Below are positions 11,940-24,474 of a stretch of 64,000 bases of DNA, one piece after another. The DNA lies in assembly GCA_014904985.1 (NCBI GenBank), contig MU129056.1, forward strand, positions 1-64,000, written 5' to 3'. The position numbers and the translations under genes are program-made. Position 1 is the first letter of the stretch; every line of letters begins with the position of its first letter. The stretch is from Hydnum rufescens UP504 (lineage: Eukaryota; Basidiomycota; Agaricomycetes; Cantharellales; Hydnaceae). The notes below the pieces were generated by a model. It saw only the letters and a list, made by a program, of their open reading frames with translations, was not told the origin of the DNA and searched no databases.

Positions 11940-13513
11940 GCCTTCCCAAATCATTTCCTTTGAGGAGGCTCAGGCTCAAGGGTGGTTTATTGGATAATGG
12001 AAGGGAGAGTCTATTCAATATTACGAATGGCTTGGAATGAATGGGATATTGCAGCTTGGCGGACTGACTTCCGTTTAATCGAGTGGAGTTACCAGGCAAG
12101 GTGACGTAGATCAAGACCCCGAACGCGTCATTGGCATGCCTAGAATCGATGATTTTGTGGCTGAAGTTCCCCCCAGCTCTCTTGGCAGCTCTTCTATATT
12201 TGTTGGGGTGTTTTTGTGCTTCAAACATTTATGAGCCAAATGATTCTTAATGCAACTGGTCATTAACCTAAATAAAGGCTTGCGCCTTGCTCTACCTGCC
12301 ACAGAGGCATAGGTAGGCATTTGTTCAAGGCGAACACATGAGAGATACTGTGTCCCTGTCTCGGAAGCCAACCAAAAGGGAATGGTTTGAGTGCATATCT
12401 CATCTGTGATTTGGCCTGGATACTGTTTCATGAAGGTGTGGTTTGTTGTTTTCTAGTGGGGTGCAATTTTCAATATGAGTATAAATCTTGGGATGTTCTT
12501 GGGCAATGGTAATATGGTCAAGGTTGGCTGTGCTCTTGCTAATGAAACTTTGCCGGGTTGTGTTTCTCTGAGTAACCTAAGTGCATAATAGCTTCTTGAA
12601 CTAGTGATGCAGGTGAAGAAGCAAGGCCCAGACAGGACAACATTCATCTTGTACGCCTAAGAAGACAGCACCTGCTATACTAACATCCCAAAGGAGCCAC
12701 TGGTGATTTTGTAGCTTTGAGTTTGAGCGCTTATGAGAATCTCTAACAAATGGAAGGTGAATTCAAAAGAGCATAACTGTAATTTTTTTTTTTTTTTGTA
12801 TTTTGTATTCAGCTCCTGTTAACAGTCGTACTCATAACCTCATCAATGATCACTTTATCCTTGTGCGATGTATCTTGGCCATGTATTCAAGCCCACTTTT
12901 TTGTAATCCCTCCTTGATCTTCTAATAATAAGTAAGATACACGTGTAATTCCAATCCTGTAGAAGACAGAATATATTGTCCTGTGATTTGTCTTTCTTTC
13001 TCACCAATTCCTCTCTTGCTGAAGTCTCCCTGAGAATTCAGTTCTTCACTCTGCTTCTCCACATTCCTCATCTCCTGTGAATTAATCCTTGATGTCACAA
13101 GATCCTTGTTCAAATCATAATTAAGGGTCTCTCGCTCCATAACTTAGTCTGATTACATAATCAGCCTCCCCAGAACTATGATGACGTTAACATCCTGGTC
13201 ACATGAAATGACTTCCTCTTGGGTTACACTTCAATCTGTACTGTGGAGGTTGAAAGAGGGGGATGTTAAACAAGGCAGATGTGTGAATGCGCCAGCATCA
13301 GCAAAATAATTCCATATATGACATGGCTTATGGATTTGTCCACAGGATCCTTTTCCCTCAGTCCACTGGTATTGGCAACTGAGGGAAGATTGTGACGTTA
13401 TCCCTTGCTCTGCGCCTTGCCACCCAAACATGTAGCTTACATCCTATTAAGAGATAATACATCCTGCAGTCGACTGTATCATGATGAGCTTAACATCCTA
13501 TTACGGTTATGGG
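11940..13513. other. Non-coding, indel-noisy spacer (unit A)
   Basis: No gene is recognisable. The sequence aligns with 18960-20501 of unit B but with frequent one-base indels in both copies. Unit A also has a run of 15 or more T at about 12785 that is absent from unit B. A CpG-normal stretch grades into the CpG-poor flank of the LTR. Any coding content would be unreadable at this error level. Confidence 0.5.
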
Positions 13514-14152
13514 TGTCAGGATGCAATTGACATTTGGCTTGCTTGGCTTGTGGACTTACCCATCTAAAGTATGCATTCCTCATTCAACTCTATCATATGA
13601 GCACTACTCTCTTACTGCTCTCATCTCCTCTCCCTCCATTCAGTCGGGGGTTTTGTCATCCTTGCATGTTTGGCATTCTCTTATTTGTTATTGCCCTCAT
13701 TACTATTGGGCCTTGACTGGGCAGCTGTGGGTAGGTCATCAACCAGTGGCAGCATTGGACCTTGTCAGCACCTCTTGTCACTCACCTCCCCCTGTGAGTC
13801 AATGCAGTTGCCAAATCCGACTCCTCTTCCTCCTCTCCTACTCTGCCCCATCTCCCTGAACCTCACCACCCTCCAAATCTGCCCTCTGGTCCAGCATCAT
13901 ACAGTCCTTCAGCTCCATTGACACCTTTTGGGTGTACCAGGAATAAACTTGCTTGGAAGTAAATATGACTAAGGGGGGATGCATATGGAGTTGGGGCATA
14001 GCATGTGGAGGTGGCAACAGGATTTGTAACATGGGTGTGTCAGCTTAGTGAGGCTTAATGGTGGTGTGGGGCTGATTTGAAATGGCTGCATCTGTGATGG
14101 AGATGTATCATCTTGATGGGCTGTGGTGGCTGTGTGCAGGAAGTATACTTAT
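13514..14152 (+). mobile_element. Copy of the Ty3/gypsy 5' LTR, left part (unit A)
   Basis: Starts TGTCAGGAT and follows the LTR at 20502-21144, with many small indels. It stops where the hAT-like element begins, at the same LTR position as in unit B. It is a duplicate of that junction and not an independent LTR insertion. Confidence 0.75.
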
Positions 14153-14950
14153 CACATTACGGGCAGCCTAATTTGGTATGCTAATTAGGTAGTCTTTTTT
14201 TGGTATTGAAAGCAGGTCTAATAGGCCCATGCCACATGGCCCAACTGTAATCAGGCTGATGGCATTGGCCCATGGTCCCACCTGAAATTATGGTTCCATG
14301 GGGCAGTGCAGGCAATTTTTTAGACCCTGGCCCATTGAAAACGATAGTCCTCCAGCTTAGAGTCTTACTGGCAAGCCTCCTCCCCCAGCTATATTCTCTT
14401 TTTTTGTCCGAACTGATGGTAATCGCTGCTTTATCTCTGCAATGGAGTTTTTTTTTTTAAGTCATCATGTTACCTTCTTTTCATTACTCTTCCAAGTCAT
14501 ATGCAGGCATAGTTACAATCAAAGCATTATATATTCGCAAAACAAGGTAGTCTAAAATGAGAAGTCATATTGACCAGGAATGGGAATGATGTGCAATGAG
14601 GAATCACAATGACACGAGGCGTGGTCAGTTTATATAGACCTAAGTTTAGGTCACCTCAGTCAGCGCACTTGGGACTATTCTTCAAAGGCATGTCGAACAA
14701 CATCAAATTAATTGCCTAGTGAGGCCTCAAAAATCCATTGATTCTCAAATATTTAACAGGGTGACTTAGGTCAATCTGTAAGTCTCGCATAGGATTTTGA
14801 TATCAAAACTCATAATTGCCTGGGGGTATCAGGATAGCCCTGGCAAGCCAGGAATGCCCCCGTGGGTTCAAATGGGCCATACAGGGCTTATCGGCAAACT
14901 ATGATTATTTACTTATTATTGTTTGTTCTCATGGATAATCATTAATTTAT
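14153..14950 (+). mobile_element. Truncated left end of the palindromic hAT-like element (unit A)
   Basis: Begins CACATTACGGGCAGCC, an indel-affected form of the element end CACCTTAGGCAGCC at 21145, and follows that element for ~0.8 kb before breaking off at the duplication boundary. It contains no module of the intron-like array. Confidence 0.75.
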
Positions 14951-15647
14951 TGCCTCCCATACGACTCCTGTCATCAGGATGGGTATCAAATGGAAGTAGG
15001 TGTCTCCTCACCCCATCTATACGCGAGGGCGATAACAGTTGTCGCCGACGTATCGGGGATACGACATTAGGCTATGCCGTACATTGCAAATATATATATG
15101 CGGGTTGGGAGTCGGGGGACACAGGATCATCTAAATTGGAGCTCTTTGTGTTGCCCGCACATGGGTGGAGCGTGATTATCTTACACGACCCCACTGGATC
15201 GGTTTGGGACCTGATCCTGAGGCCGTGGAAGGTGCATGGGGCGTCATGGCAAGGTGGCCTCAGGGCAGTCAATTTGTAATGTGGGGTGGGGCTTGCATTG
15301 CCTTGCTTACAGTAATATTCTAACACTTTACAACGGACGTACTAGCTTCGTGTTTTCCGCCAAGTAACTCCGCACCGGGTCAGAACCGCCGATGGCGCGT
15401 TCGGAGCTTCAGAATAGATTGCACACCCATAGAGGCGTCGCTTCATGGTCGTGCCCGGAGGATGTCGTTTCGAGCTGAGTTCCATGTTGTAAATCAGGGC
15501 GGCTCTAGCCTGACATTACGGACAGAACAGGCCAAGTGACAGCGGTAATGAGAAGGAGTTAGCGTTACTTTGCATAAATACAAAAATAGCGGGTACTGGA
15601 ATATCCGCTGGTCGGGAGCAGAACACAGCCTCTACGTACCCGTCTGT

Positions 15648-15656
15648 TATAAAGGG
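15648..15656 (+). promoter_or_regulatory. TATA-box-like element (unit B)
   Basis: Same TATAAAGGG plus CT-rich leader as at 8641, upstream of the ATG at 15743, in the near-identical part of the tandem duplication. Confidence 0.4.
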
Positions 15657-15894
15657 ATGTAAACATCCTTGCCTAACCGCCAAACCCCACAAGCCTCAAC
15701 ATCCTAACAGCACACACCGAACAATCGTTTCTTTCTTTCTTCATGGCTGCACTCGCACTCTCTGTTCCTCTCGCCCGCATCACCTCGGCAAAGACAACAA
15801 TGACAATCAAAGGACAACGGCGCTCCACTGCTTCTAAACACCGACGAGGTGTGCCAGTTCGCTGTTGCGGACAGCCATCCACCCGCAGAAGCTA

Positions 15895-16269
15895 ATGCAC
15901 ATCCATACAGCGTCAGACGTTTCTCTGTCTCCCAGCCGTCCTATATTCTCACAGCCGGAACATACAACACAGCCACGAATACCCTCGCCGACGCGTACTC
16001 CGACTTTATCACCCGATGTCCTCGCGTCTGTTCTGGTGCCCACCCCGGCACTGATAGACGCCCCTAACGATCGTCCTCGATCCGAGGTACCTTCGGAAGG
16101 TAGCCAGCCACAACGGCGAAAACGCTGGGGTCTGCCATTGTGGGGGCTATTGCCCGAGAAGCTGCTGCATTTCGATCCGTCCAAAGACCCTAGGTATGTG
16201 TGCCCTGTCTGGGACGTCTGTGTTCACTGACCAAATCGCAACAATCCATGCAGGCTGTTGGCACTTTGA
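15895..16269 (+). CDS. Hypothetical small protein, two exons (unit B)
   Basis: Second copy of the 8888-9253 reading. It keeps the ATG, the Pro/Thr/Ser-rich segment, the LLPEKLLHFDPSKDPR stretch, the donor at 16194, the acceptor ending at 16253 and the terminal TGA. It has a 9-nt net insertion in the linker (SEGSQPQRRKRW in place of SGGSQPQRW), so the frame is preserved across the length difference. That is weak support for coding constraint. No family recognised. Confidence 0.3.
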
Positions 16270-16448
16270 AGCAGGTGTCGAAGATCGATGATTCTGACTT
16301 GTTTCTGTTACTGTACCCTTGCGTTATACCACACCCACACACGTCCGTCCTGTATTCAGTACTTGCTCTGTGAATAATAGTAATCCCATTGTTTGCCAAG
16401 CGTTTTCTCAAACTGGGGGGCCTCGGTAAATTCCGAGTACGCGTCGTC

Positions 16449-17500
16449 AACCTTATAGTGGGGTGTTTGTCGATCCTTCCGCAACCGGATGCAAATACTG
16501 TTGCTACGATGCGACTCAACGCCAAGACCCTTAGTGGCCCAAAACCTCGAAAAATCAAATTGCGAATTTGGTCCTAGACAGTTGGTCAAATTTTCATTAG
16601 ACTGTTCCTTTTAAGCGGATCATGGTGGTGTACTTATCGTTAGTCCCAACTTTACCAGGACCTAGTGATGCCGCGACTCGATTTTCGGCGACTTCCAGCG
16701 ACGTTCAAGTGACTTCATACAACTTCCAAGTCACAGTCGAGTCGTCAAGTTGTGACTGCTGGCACTTTCCATATGTGCATATAATATTCATTGCTCATCA
16801 TCAAATAGACTGGCCTTTTCCACCAAATCAATGCAATTGACATCCCCACCGCAAAATATTGTTCAGTTTTGATTGATGAGAAGCCTGCTCCATCTGTATT
16901 TATGCGAGGTCTGTTGTCCAGCCATCCGTGAAGTTCAGGCAATTCTTTTTCAACATAACCTTTAAGGCCTCCACAATTTTGGGTTTGAGACGACTGTGCG
17001 GCTTTGTTATTGTCTCGGAGCTTGAAGAAAAAAATGAAAGTGTGAGGATCTTGGTTTAGAAATTTGGGACTGGTGTGGGATCGAGACAATGACTATTATG
17101 AACAGTCTCCTTTGTCCAGATGATTTACAAATTACTGTACAATGTCTACAGAGCCGGCTTGTTTTGACTTCTATCTTGTATGTACGGAAGTTGTACTTCT
17201 TTCTCTTTCAAGGCTCTGGCAACGTGTTTATCAATCTATATTACAGGCAGTTTCAGCAGTGCACATAGAATTCTAACATGCAGTAAGAGTAATGTACAGT
17301 TAATAACAATATAAATGCCATAGAATTGATTTGGCCGGATGCTCGCGCGGACCAAATGTATGCGGCTGTAAAGGAGAGGCAATGCAGAGTGTGACAACGA
17401 CGACAACGACTCATCGCAACTACCGCTCCTTAGAAACAGGGCATCACGTGCTGTTCGGATACATCCGGTTGCGGAAGGATCGACATACGACCCCCTTATA
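16449..17500. repeat. ~1.05-kb segment bounded by inverted repeat (unit B)
   Basis: Second copy of the 9432-10485 structure. The core TGTCGATCCTTCCGC lies at about 16468 and its inverted partner at about 17462-17485. The internal minus-strand frame (16745-17089) is retained over most of its length. Confidence 0.45.
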
Positions 17501-17869
17501 GTCTACTGATGGCAACAAAGCGGGCTTTGACTTTTCCAACCACATCTGGTGACGCACATATAGCGAGTCGCTTTATACTGGCGCCAAGTTCATCATTTGT
17601 GCTGCATTCGATCTCGCAGGAACTCATTTTTCCAGAGTAAGGACGTGCCATTCCTAAAGGTCACGAGCACGTGAACCACCATCTTCGGCTGCCTGTTCAA
17701 AGATGGTATTGTTGCTGGGCACTGATACGTGAGCCACAGAAGGGCCCATCGCTGCGAACAAGAACTGCGAAAAAGGCTAGTCTGACATCCTACCCCATTG
17801 AACTTTGACAATAGTCATCATTTCTCCTCTTTCCGTGAATTCGGTCATTCAGATCTACTGTATCGCTAA

Positions 17870-18770
17870 AAATATTCGATGTCGCTGGGCGGTACGGCTG
17901 CCGATACGGAATTCACAACAGCAGTTATTTCCTCCAATATCGAACTGCGTGCTTGGAACTCTAGGCGCAAGTCACGCGTCGTAATGACCATGACGACGCT
18001 GAGGCAATATATCTCGGGGTTCGTCACCTTCCGTAATATAACTGTACACTTGTTTGTTGTGCGGCACTCAGGACGTGCTGACTGGTTGTTTAGTGCCGTT
18101 GCTTCTTTTCAGATATCAGGGCGCCAGTGGTGCCGCTCTAGTCCTCGGCGGGGTGGAATCGACGGGCGTACATCTCTTCATTATAACACCTCACGGAGCA
18201 GGATAAATTGTTATGTGTCACAATAGGTTCTGGAAGTCTTGCTGCCATCGCCGTATTCGAAAGTCTCTGGCAGAGAGACCTCGAGGTGAGTTCAGTTAGT
18301 CTCCTATGTGCGCACCCTGCGCATAGAGCACCTTACGTATATACTTAATCGTGGTTGTCTAGGTGGAAAGCCGGATAAATCTCGTGATTGCGGCCATTCT
18401 CGCCGGTGGCTTCAGCGATCTCGGCTTCTGGCTCGAACGTAGACCTGTGCGCTATCACCACAGAGGGTACAACAATGCTACGAAATTATGTGACGCCCAA
18501 CGAGCGGGGTGCCAGAGGGAAGCGATACAGGCTCAGGCTGGGGACGACGGCCTAGACCATGGAAAGTGTGTGCAAGTTCATCTGGTAAGGTTGAGTGATG
18601 TAGCCTCCCAACATTTTCCACTGCAATACACTTGCGCAAAGCATCTCGCCGGCCGCGCGCTAGGATGTGCCTCGCGAGTATTTCACAACGCACTGCTGCA
18701 TTGTGTGCTGAATGTCTCCCTGCAATCTCAACACCTGGCTCGCTATGACGGTTCCAGCCATGGCTGGGGG
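17870..18770 (-). pseudogene. Possible minus-strand gene, indel-broken (unit B)
   Basis: Counterpart of 10846-11737. Fragments of the same peptides are visible (ILARHIL, DALRKCIAVENVG, TLPDELAHTFHGLGRR) but interrupted by one-base indels at other places than in unit A. Plus-strand readings (for example 18363-18866) are longer here, so strand remains unresolved. No family recognised. Confidence 0.25.
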
Positions 18771-18959
18771 TCGTGGGGGTTGTGCTCTCCCTTCGTGGGC
18801 TCTACCAGTGTATTCTGGCCCAGGTATATCGACTTAATGTCTGAAGGATCTGTAAAGCCGACATGATCATGACTTTTAAATGTCAGAGAACTTGATGCGC
18901 TGATTCTTGCGGGCCAGGTACGGTGTGACCTGTGTCACATATTCTGATGATTATTCATC

Positions 18960-20501
18960 TAGTGTGGCCTTCCCAAATCATTTCCTTTGAGGAGGCTCAG
19001 GCTCAAGGGTGGATTTATTGGATATGGAAGGTGAGAGTCTATTCATATTACACATGCTTGGATGAATGGGATATTGCACTTGCGGACTGACTCCGTTAAT
19101 GAGTGGAGTTACCAGCAAGGTGAGCAGGTAGATCAAGACCCCGAAACCTCATTGGCTGCCTAGATCCGATGATTTGTGGCTGAAGTTCCCCCCCAGCTCT
19201 CTTGCAGCTCTTCTATATGTTGTGGGGTGTTTTGTCTTCAAACTATTTATGACCAAATGATATCTAATGCAACTGGTCAATTAACCCTAAATAAAGGCTT
19301 GCCTTGCTCTACTGCCACAGAGGCATAGGTAGCATTTGTTCAGCAGAACACATGAGAGATACTGTGTCCCTGTCTCGGAAGCCAACCAAAGGGAATGGTT
19401 GTGATGGCATATCATCATCTGTGATTTGCCTGGAATACTGTTCATGAAGGTGTGGTTTGATTGTTTTCTAGGTGGGGTGCCAATTTTCAATATGAGTATA
19501 AATCTTGGGGATGTTCTTGCCAATGGGTATATGGTCAAGGTTGGCTGTGCTCTGCTAATGAAACTTTGCCTGGTTGTGTTTCTCTGAGTACACTAAGTGC
19601 ACTAATAGCTTCTTGACTAGTGATCAGGCTGGAGAACAGGCCAGACAGGACAACATTCATTTGTACCCTAGAACACAGCACCTGCTATACTAACCTCCCA
19701 AAGGCAGCCAAACTGGTGATTTTGTCAGCTTGAGTTTGAGCCGGCTTATGAGATCTCTACACAAATGGAAGGTGAACTCAAAAGAGCATACATGTATTGT
19801 ATTTTGTATTCACTCCCTGTTACAAGTCGTACTCATAACCTCATCACATGATCACTTATCCTTGTGCCATGTATCTTGCCATGTATTCAGCTCCACTTTC
19901 TTTAGTAATCCCTCCTTGATCTTCTATATAAGTAGATACACCTGTATTCTCAATCCCTAAGAAGATCAAGAATATATTGTCCTGTGATTGTCTCTTCTCA
20001 CCAATTCCTCCTCTTGTCTTGAGTCTCCCTGAGAATTCAGTTCCTTCACTCTGCTTCTCCACATTCTCATCTCCTGTGACATTAATCCTTGATGTCACAA
20101 AGCTCCTTGTCAATCATATTAAGGGTCTCTCCCTCATACTTAGTCTGATTACATAATCACCTCCCCAAACTATGAATGACCCTTAACAATCCTGGTCCAC
20201 ATGAAATACCTTCTCTTGGGTTACAACTTCAAAATCTGTACTGGTGGAGGGTGAAAGAGGGGGATGTTAACAAGGCAGATGTGTGAATGCCCCAGCATCA
20301 GCATCCAATATCATGACCTGCCTTCTGGATTTGTCCACAGGATCCTTTTCCCTCAGTCCACTGTATTGCAACTGAGGTAAAGTGACCTATCCCTTGCTCC
20401 TGCCCCCTTGCTCACCAAACATGTAGCTTACATCTATTAAGTACATAATACATCCTCAGTCCACTGTATCATGACTGAGCTTACATCTATTAGGTTATGG
20501 G
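18960..20501. other. Non-coding spacer up to the Ty3/gypsy element (unit B)
   Basis: Aligns with 11940-13513. No gene recognised. The five bases before the LTR (ATGGG) do not match the five bases after the 3' LTR (GGGTA), so no target duplication for the retroelement can be claimed. Confidence 0.45.
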
Positions 20502-21144
20502 TGTCAGGATCAAATTGACATTTGCTTCTGCTTGTGGACTTACCCATCAAAGTATCATTCCTCATCAACTCTATCATATGGCACCTACTTCTTCAACTGC
20601 TCTCATCTCCTCTCTCCCTCCATTCAGTCAGGGGGTTATTGTCATCCTTGCCATTATTGGCATTTCTCTTATTGTTATTGCCCTCATACTATTGGGCCTT
20701 GACTGGCAGGCTGTGGGCTAGGTCATCAACCAGTGGCAGCATTGGGAGCCTTGTCAGCACCTCTTGTCCCCTCACTCCCCATGTGAGTCAATGCAGTTGC
20801 CAATCCAGACTCCTCCTCCTCCTCCTCCTACTCTGCCCCCATTCCCTGAATCCTCACCACCCCTCCCAATCCTGGCTCCCTCAGCATCACTACAGTCCTT
20901 CAACTCCATTGACACCTTTGGGGTACCCAGGAATACACTGCCTTGGAAGTATATGCACTAAGGGGGATGCATATGGAAGTTGGGGCATAGCCATGTGGAG
21001 GTGCACACAGGATTTGTAACATGGCTGTGTCAGCTTAGTGAGGCTTAATGGTGGCTGTGGAGGCTGATTGATGGGCTGCATCTGTGATGGAGATGTATCA
21101 TCTTGATGGGCTGTGGTGGCTGTGTGCAGGAAGTAGTACTTATA
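20502..21144 (+). mobile_element. 5' LTR, left part (interrupted by the 9.6-kb element)
   Basis: Starts TGTCAGGATC and matches 41846-42458 of the 3' LTR. It ends with TACTTATA (21137-21144), the left copy of the 8-bp target duplication of the inserted element. The rest of the LTR resumes after 30738. Confidence 0.9.
21137..21144. repeat. 8-bp target site duplication, left copy (TACTTATA)
   Basis: TACTTATA directly precedes the element end CACCTTAGG and recurs at 30731-30738 directly after CCTAAGGTG. The uninterrupted LTR at 42451-42458 has the site once. Eight-bp duplications are typical of hAT transposases (P elements also make 8 bp). Confidence 0.9.
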
Positions 21145-21954
21145 CACCTTAGGCAGCCCTATTTGGTATCTAATTAGGTAGTCTTTTTTTGGTATGAAAG
21201 CAGGTCTAATAGGCCTATGCACACATGGCCCCACATGTACTCAGCTGCTGGCATGGGCCCATGGTCCCACCTGAAAAATTAGGTCTCATGGGGCCATGCC
21301 AGGCAATTTTTTAGACCCTGGCCCCATGAAAACATATCCTCAGCTTAGAGTCTTACTGGCAAGCCTCATCCCCAGCTATAATTCCTTTTTTGTCCAACTG
21401 ATGGTATCTGCATGCTTTATCTCTGCAATGGAGTTTTTTTTTTTACAAGTCCATCATTACCTTCTTTTCATTACTCTTCCAAGTCCATATGCAGCAATAG
21501 TTCCAATCAAAAGCATTATAATATTCCAAAACAAGGTAGTCTAAATGAGAAGTCATATTGACAGGAAATGGGAATGATGTGCAATGAGGAAATCACAATG
21601 ACACCAGGCTGGTCAGTTATATACCCTACCTAAGTTAGGTACACCTCAGTCAGCCACTTGGACTGATCTCAAAAGGCATGTCGAACCACATCAAATTAAT
21701 TGCCTATGAGGCATCAAAATCCTTTGATCTCAAATAATTTCAACAGGGTGACCTTAGGTCAATCTGTAAGTCTGCCCATAGGCATTTTGATATCAAACTC
21801 ATATTTGCCTGGGGGTATCAGGATAGGCCCTGGCAAGCCCAGGAATGCCCCCACGTGGGTCAATGGGCCATACAGGCTTATCGGCAACTATGATTATTTA
21901 CTTATTATTGTTTGTTCTCATGGATAATCATTAATTTATTATATACACATCTAT
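21145..21954 (+). repeat. Left end region of the 9.6-kb element
   Basis: About 0.8 kb with no modules. It is mirrored at about 30240-30730, which is shorter because the right copy lacks a block around 21320-21640. It includes subterminal CTAATTAGGTAGT, words also present at the ends of the second element (32863-37749). A fragment of this region recurs alone at 57785-57925. Confidence 0.75.
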
Positions 21955-23995
21955 CTATGGGCATGTGTTTCATTCACTGGGTTCTGGTTCAAGCAATGTC
22001 CTAGAGAAATCACTAAGATGTTAGTTAAAATTTATAACCAGCACAAAAAGAGCAGCATTTGCTGCTCTTTTTGTGCAGTTGCATACACTACTTATATATT
22101 ACCACACACCTGCTGCAGTGGGTGTGTGGTTTGGGTGGTTTTGTTTGGTGGGTGGCCATTTGGCCAGTGTTTGTTCTGCAGATTGTTGTTTGGGGGGGTC
22201 TGTCTGTCTCTTTGGGCTGTGGGTTGTTGTTTCGCCGCTTCTGGTTCAGGCGATGTCCTAGAGTAACAGGTATGTTAGTTACAATTTGAAATTAGCACAA
22301 AGAGAGCAGCATGTGCTGCTCTCTTTGTGTGGTCACCTAGACAGGAGACTTACCTATATATAACCACACACACCCCACAGTGGGTGTGTGGGTTTTTGTA
22401 TGGTGGACCTCTGTTTGCGGGTCTGCATTTGGCGGGTCTTGATTCGGCGAGTCTTGATTCAGCAGGTCTTGATTCGGTGGGCATTCGTATGTCAGGTTTT
22501 GGTGGTGGGCATTCGTTTGGCAGGTTTGCAGTCAGGGGTTTGTGGGGGTTTGAGTTCAAGATCTAGAAGAATAAATTATGTTAGTTAAATCATTAAAAAC
22601 ATTGCAAGAAGAGCAGCTTATGCTGCTCTTCTTGCACCACAAAATAAATAAATAAAAACTCATCTTGTAGCACCACACACCAGCCGTGTGGTGGGTGTGT
22701 GGTGCCCTGTTTTGCACTGTGGCCATGTTTTGATTTGGTAGGGCCTGGGGTTTCATTCACTGGGTTGTCACTCGAGGGGGGGGGGTTGTTTGCACAGTTT
22801 CGTTCACTGGGTCTTCATTTGGTGGGTTTGTGGTTGGGGGTTCATGTAGATTCGAGTCTAGGAACTACAAAAATTAATTTAAGATTAAAGCAGCACAAAA
22901 AGAGCAGCTTACGCTGCTCTTTTTGCATGGCTGTAGATATTGGGGGGGGAAACTGTCAGGGTTTGTCCCTTACTCTGGTCCACTCCAGATCACTCTGGTC
23001 CTTGTCCACCCACCTCCAGTCCAGTTCTCCGCTTAGTTCCTTCGCCCAAGTCCACTTTGCTTCTGGCTTGATTCCAGTTTGACTCCGATCCAACCCTATC
23101 TTGGTTTCATTTCCCTTTCATTTCCCATTGCTTCCGGTTTGTCCCCTGGCTGAGTTCCTGTTCCTGTTCCTGTCCCCCTTGTAACCACCCACAGTTTAGC
23201 AATCCCTCCCCCGTAGTATAGTCATCATGTATAAGTAGTCCAAGAGCGAAGTCCAGAGACCCCAGCTTTGGTCTCTCAGGATTTCCGCTGTTACTCTGGA
23301 CTACAGGTCAGCCTTCATGTATTCTGTATTCATATTACATAATCTCAGGATTTCCGCTGTTACTCCGGACTACAGCTCCAAGTATTATCCAGTCAACTCC
23401 ACGAGCTTAAGGACTGCCATGCTCATTTCCACCTAGTCCCTTCTGGGCTGCTGGACCGCTCCTCTGACATCCCTAACCTCCTTATCTCATTCTTGCCCAG
23501 ATTCTTGCAGACTTAGCTGGACTTACACCAGACTTAGCCGGAATTATTTGTGTTTACATTTGTTTGGTGCCCTCGTCGCAGCGTGGCCATGACAGAAACC
23601 CACCATGTATTGTACCACACACCCGCTGCAGTGGGTGTGTGGTTCCTGGGGGGCACTTGTTGGGCATGTTGCCACTTGGCGGCTTTCATCATGCCTTGTT
23701 TTGTGTCCAGTGGGTGGGTTTTCATTTGGCAGGTCATTGATGGGCAGGTTTTCACTTTGCAGGCTGCTGGGCAGTGGGTTTTCATTTCGTGGGGCTTTGG
23801 CTGGTGGGTCTGTGTTTGGGGCTCATGTGGGTTGAGGTCATGACCTATAATATTAAAAGATTTGTTAGTCATGAACATTCAAAACCAGCACAAAAAGAGC
23901 AGCAAAAGCTGCTCTTTTTGCACTGTGATATCTACTAGGAGAAGAACTTACCTGATACAACCACACACCCGCCGCTGCAGGTGTGTGGTTGTTTG
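21955..23995 (-). repeat. Array I: five exon/intron-like hairpin modules
   Basis: Read on the minus strand, each module has an exon-like part ending in hairpin A, then an intron-like part with hairpin B, an ACTAAC motif and a CTAG acceptor. B hairpins lie at about 22041-22076, 22295-22330, 22606-22638, 22894-22927 and 23890-23923. A hairpins lie at about 22101-22130, 22362-22391, 22670-22703, 23614-23643 and 23961-23990. Exon-like parts are low-complexity, rich in CCAAATGAA/CACCAAATG words (seen here as the complement), with no sustained coding signal. A solo LTR (22954-23594) interrupts one module. One B hairpin has arms AAAGAGAG/CTCTCTTT, a paired change from AAAAAGAG/CTCTTTTT. Confidence 0.85.
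22954..23594 (+). mobile_element. Solo LTR of a second retroelement family, 5-bp TSD
   Basis: 641 bp starting TGTCAGGG and ending CATGACA, flanked by GAAAC on both sides (22949-22953 and 23595-23599). It contains a GTATAAGTAG promoter-like word and the doubled motif CTCAGGATTTCCGCTGTTACTC. It differs from the chromovirus LTR in length and sequence, so it is another family. The mirror position in the right arm (about 29195) keeps the empty site, so the insertion came after the palindrome formed. Confidence 0.9.
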
Positions 23996-24474
23996 CTTGC
24001 CTTTCTAGGCAGTGGCGGTCCAGTTGGGTAGCTGCAAAGAGAGAGTGCAACTCAATGCCGGCAATTGCTGGAACCCAAAAAGCATGCAAGTCCTGGCACC
24101 ATGAGCACAATCTCAATTAATAGCAAATATCTAGACATGAAATAAATAATATATAATAGATATGAGTCCTAAAATGCAGAGAAGACAACAATAATAGGTC
24201 AGAGCTCAATAAGGCATGAGATGCCTAATTGAGCTCTGACCTATTATCATCATCTTCTTTTCATTTTTGGACTCATATTTATTATATATTATTTATTTCA
24301 TGTCTAGATATTTGCTATGAATTGAGATTGTGCTCATGCCACCAGGACTTGAGTGCTTTTTGGGTTCCAGCAATTGCCAGCATTGAGTCACGTTCTTTCT
24401 TCGCAACTCCACACCCACTGAACACAACCACCCAGAAAGGGAAGCAGGGAAAACACCCAAGAATGGAAGCAGAC
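23996..24474. repeat. Small palindrome at the centre of the left half
   Basis: Inverted arms of ~200 bp meet at AGGCATGAGATGCCT (about 24217). The arms include AATAGGTCAGAGCTCAAT, a CAATTGC word and the string AACCCAAAAAGCA. The arrays on either side point away from this centre. The mirror copy is at 28326-28799. Confidence 0.85.

Larger units (their letters stand above)
7944..14950. repeat. Tandem duplication unit A (~7.0 kb)
   Basis: Begins at TTGCCTCCCATACG and repeats the same content, in the same order, as 14951-21940. The first ~2.6 kb is almost identical to unit B apart from a few substitutions and a small indel cluster near 9080-9130. From about 10500 onward the copies differ mainly by one-base insertions and deletions, and unit A is the noisier in the LTR part. 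The right edge lies inside the left arm of the palindromic hAT-like element, at TTAATTTAT. This pattern suits an unpolished long-read contig joined to itself at least as well as a biological duplication. Confidence 0.9.
14951..21940. repeat. Tandem duplication unit B (~7.0 kb)
   Basis: Second copy of the block at 7944-14950. Unlike unit A it runs on into the complete palindromic element after 21940. Its LTR portion (20502-21144) agrees with the 3' LTR at 41846 mainly by transitions with few indels, so unit B is the better-quality copy there. Its 17460-20300 part still carries indels relative to unit A. Confidence 0.9.
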
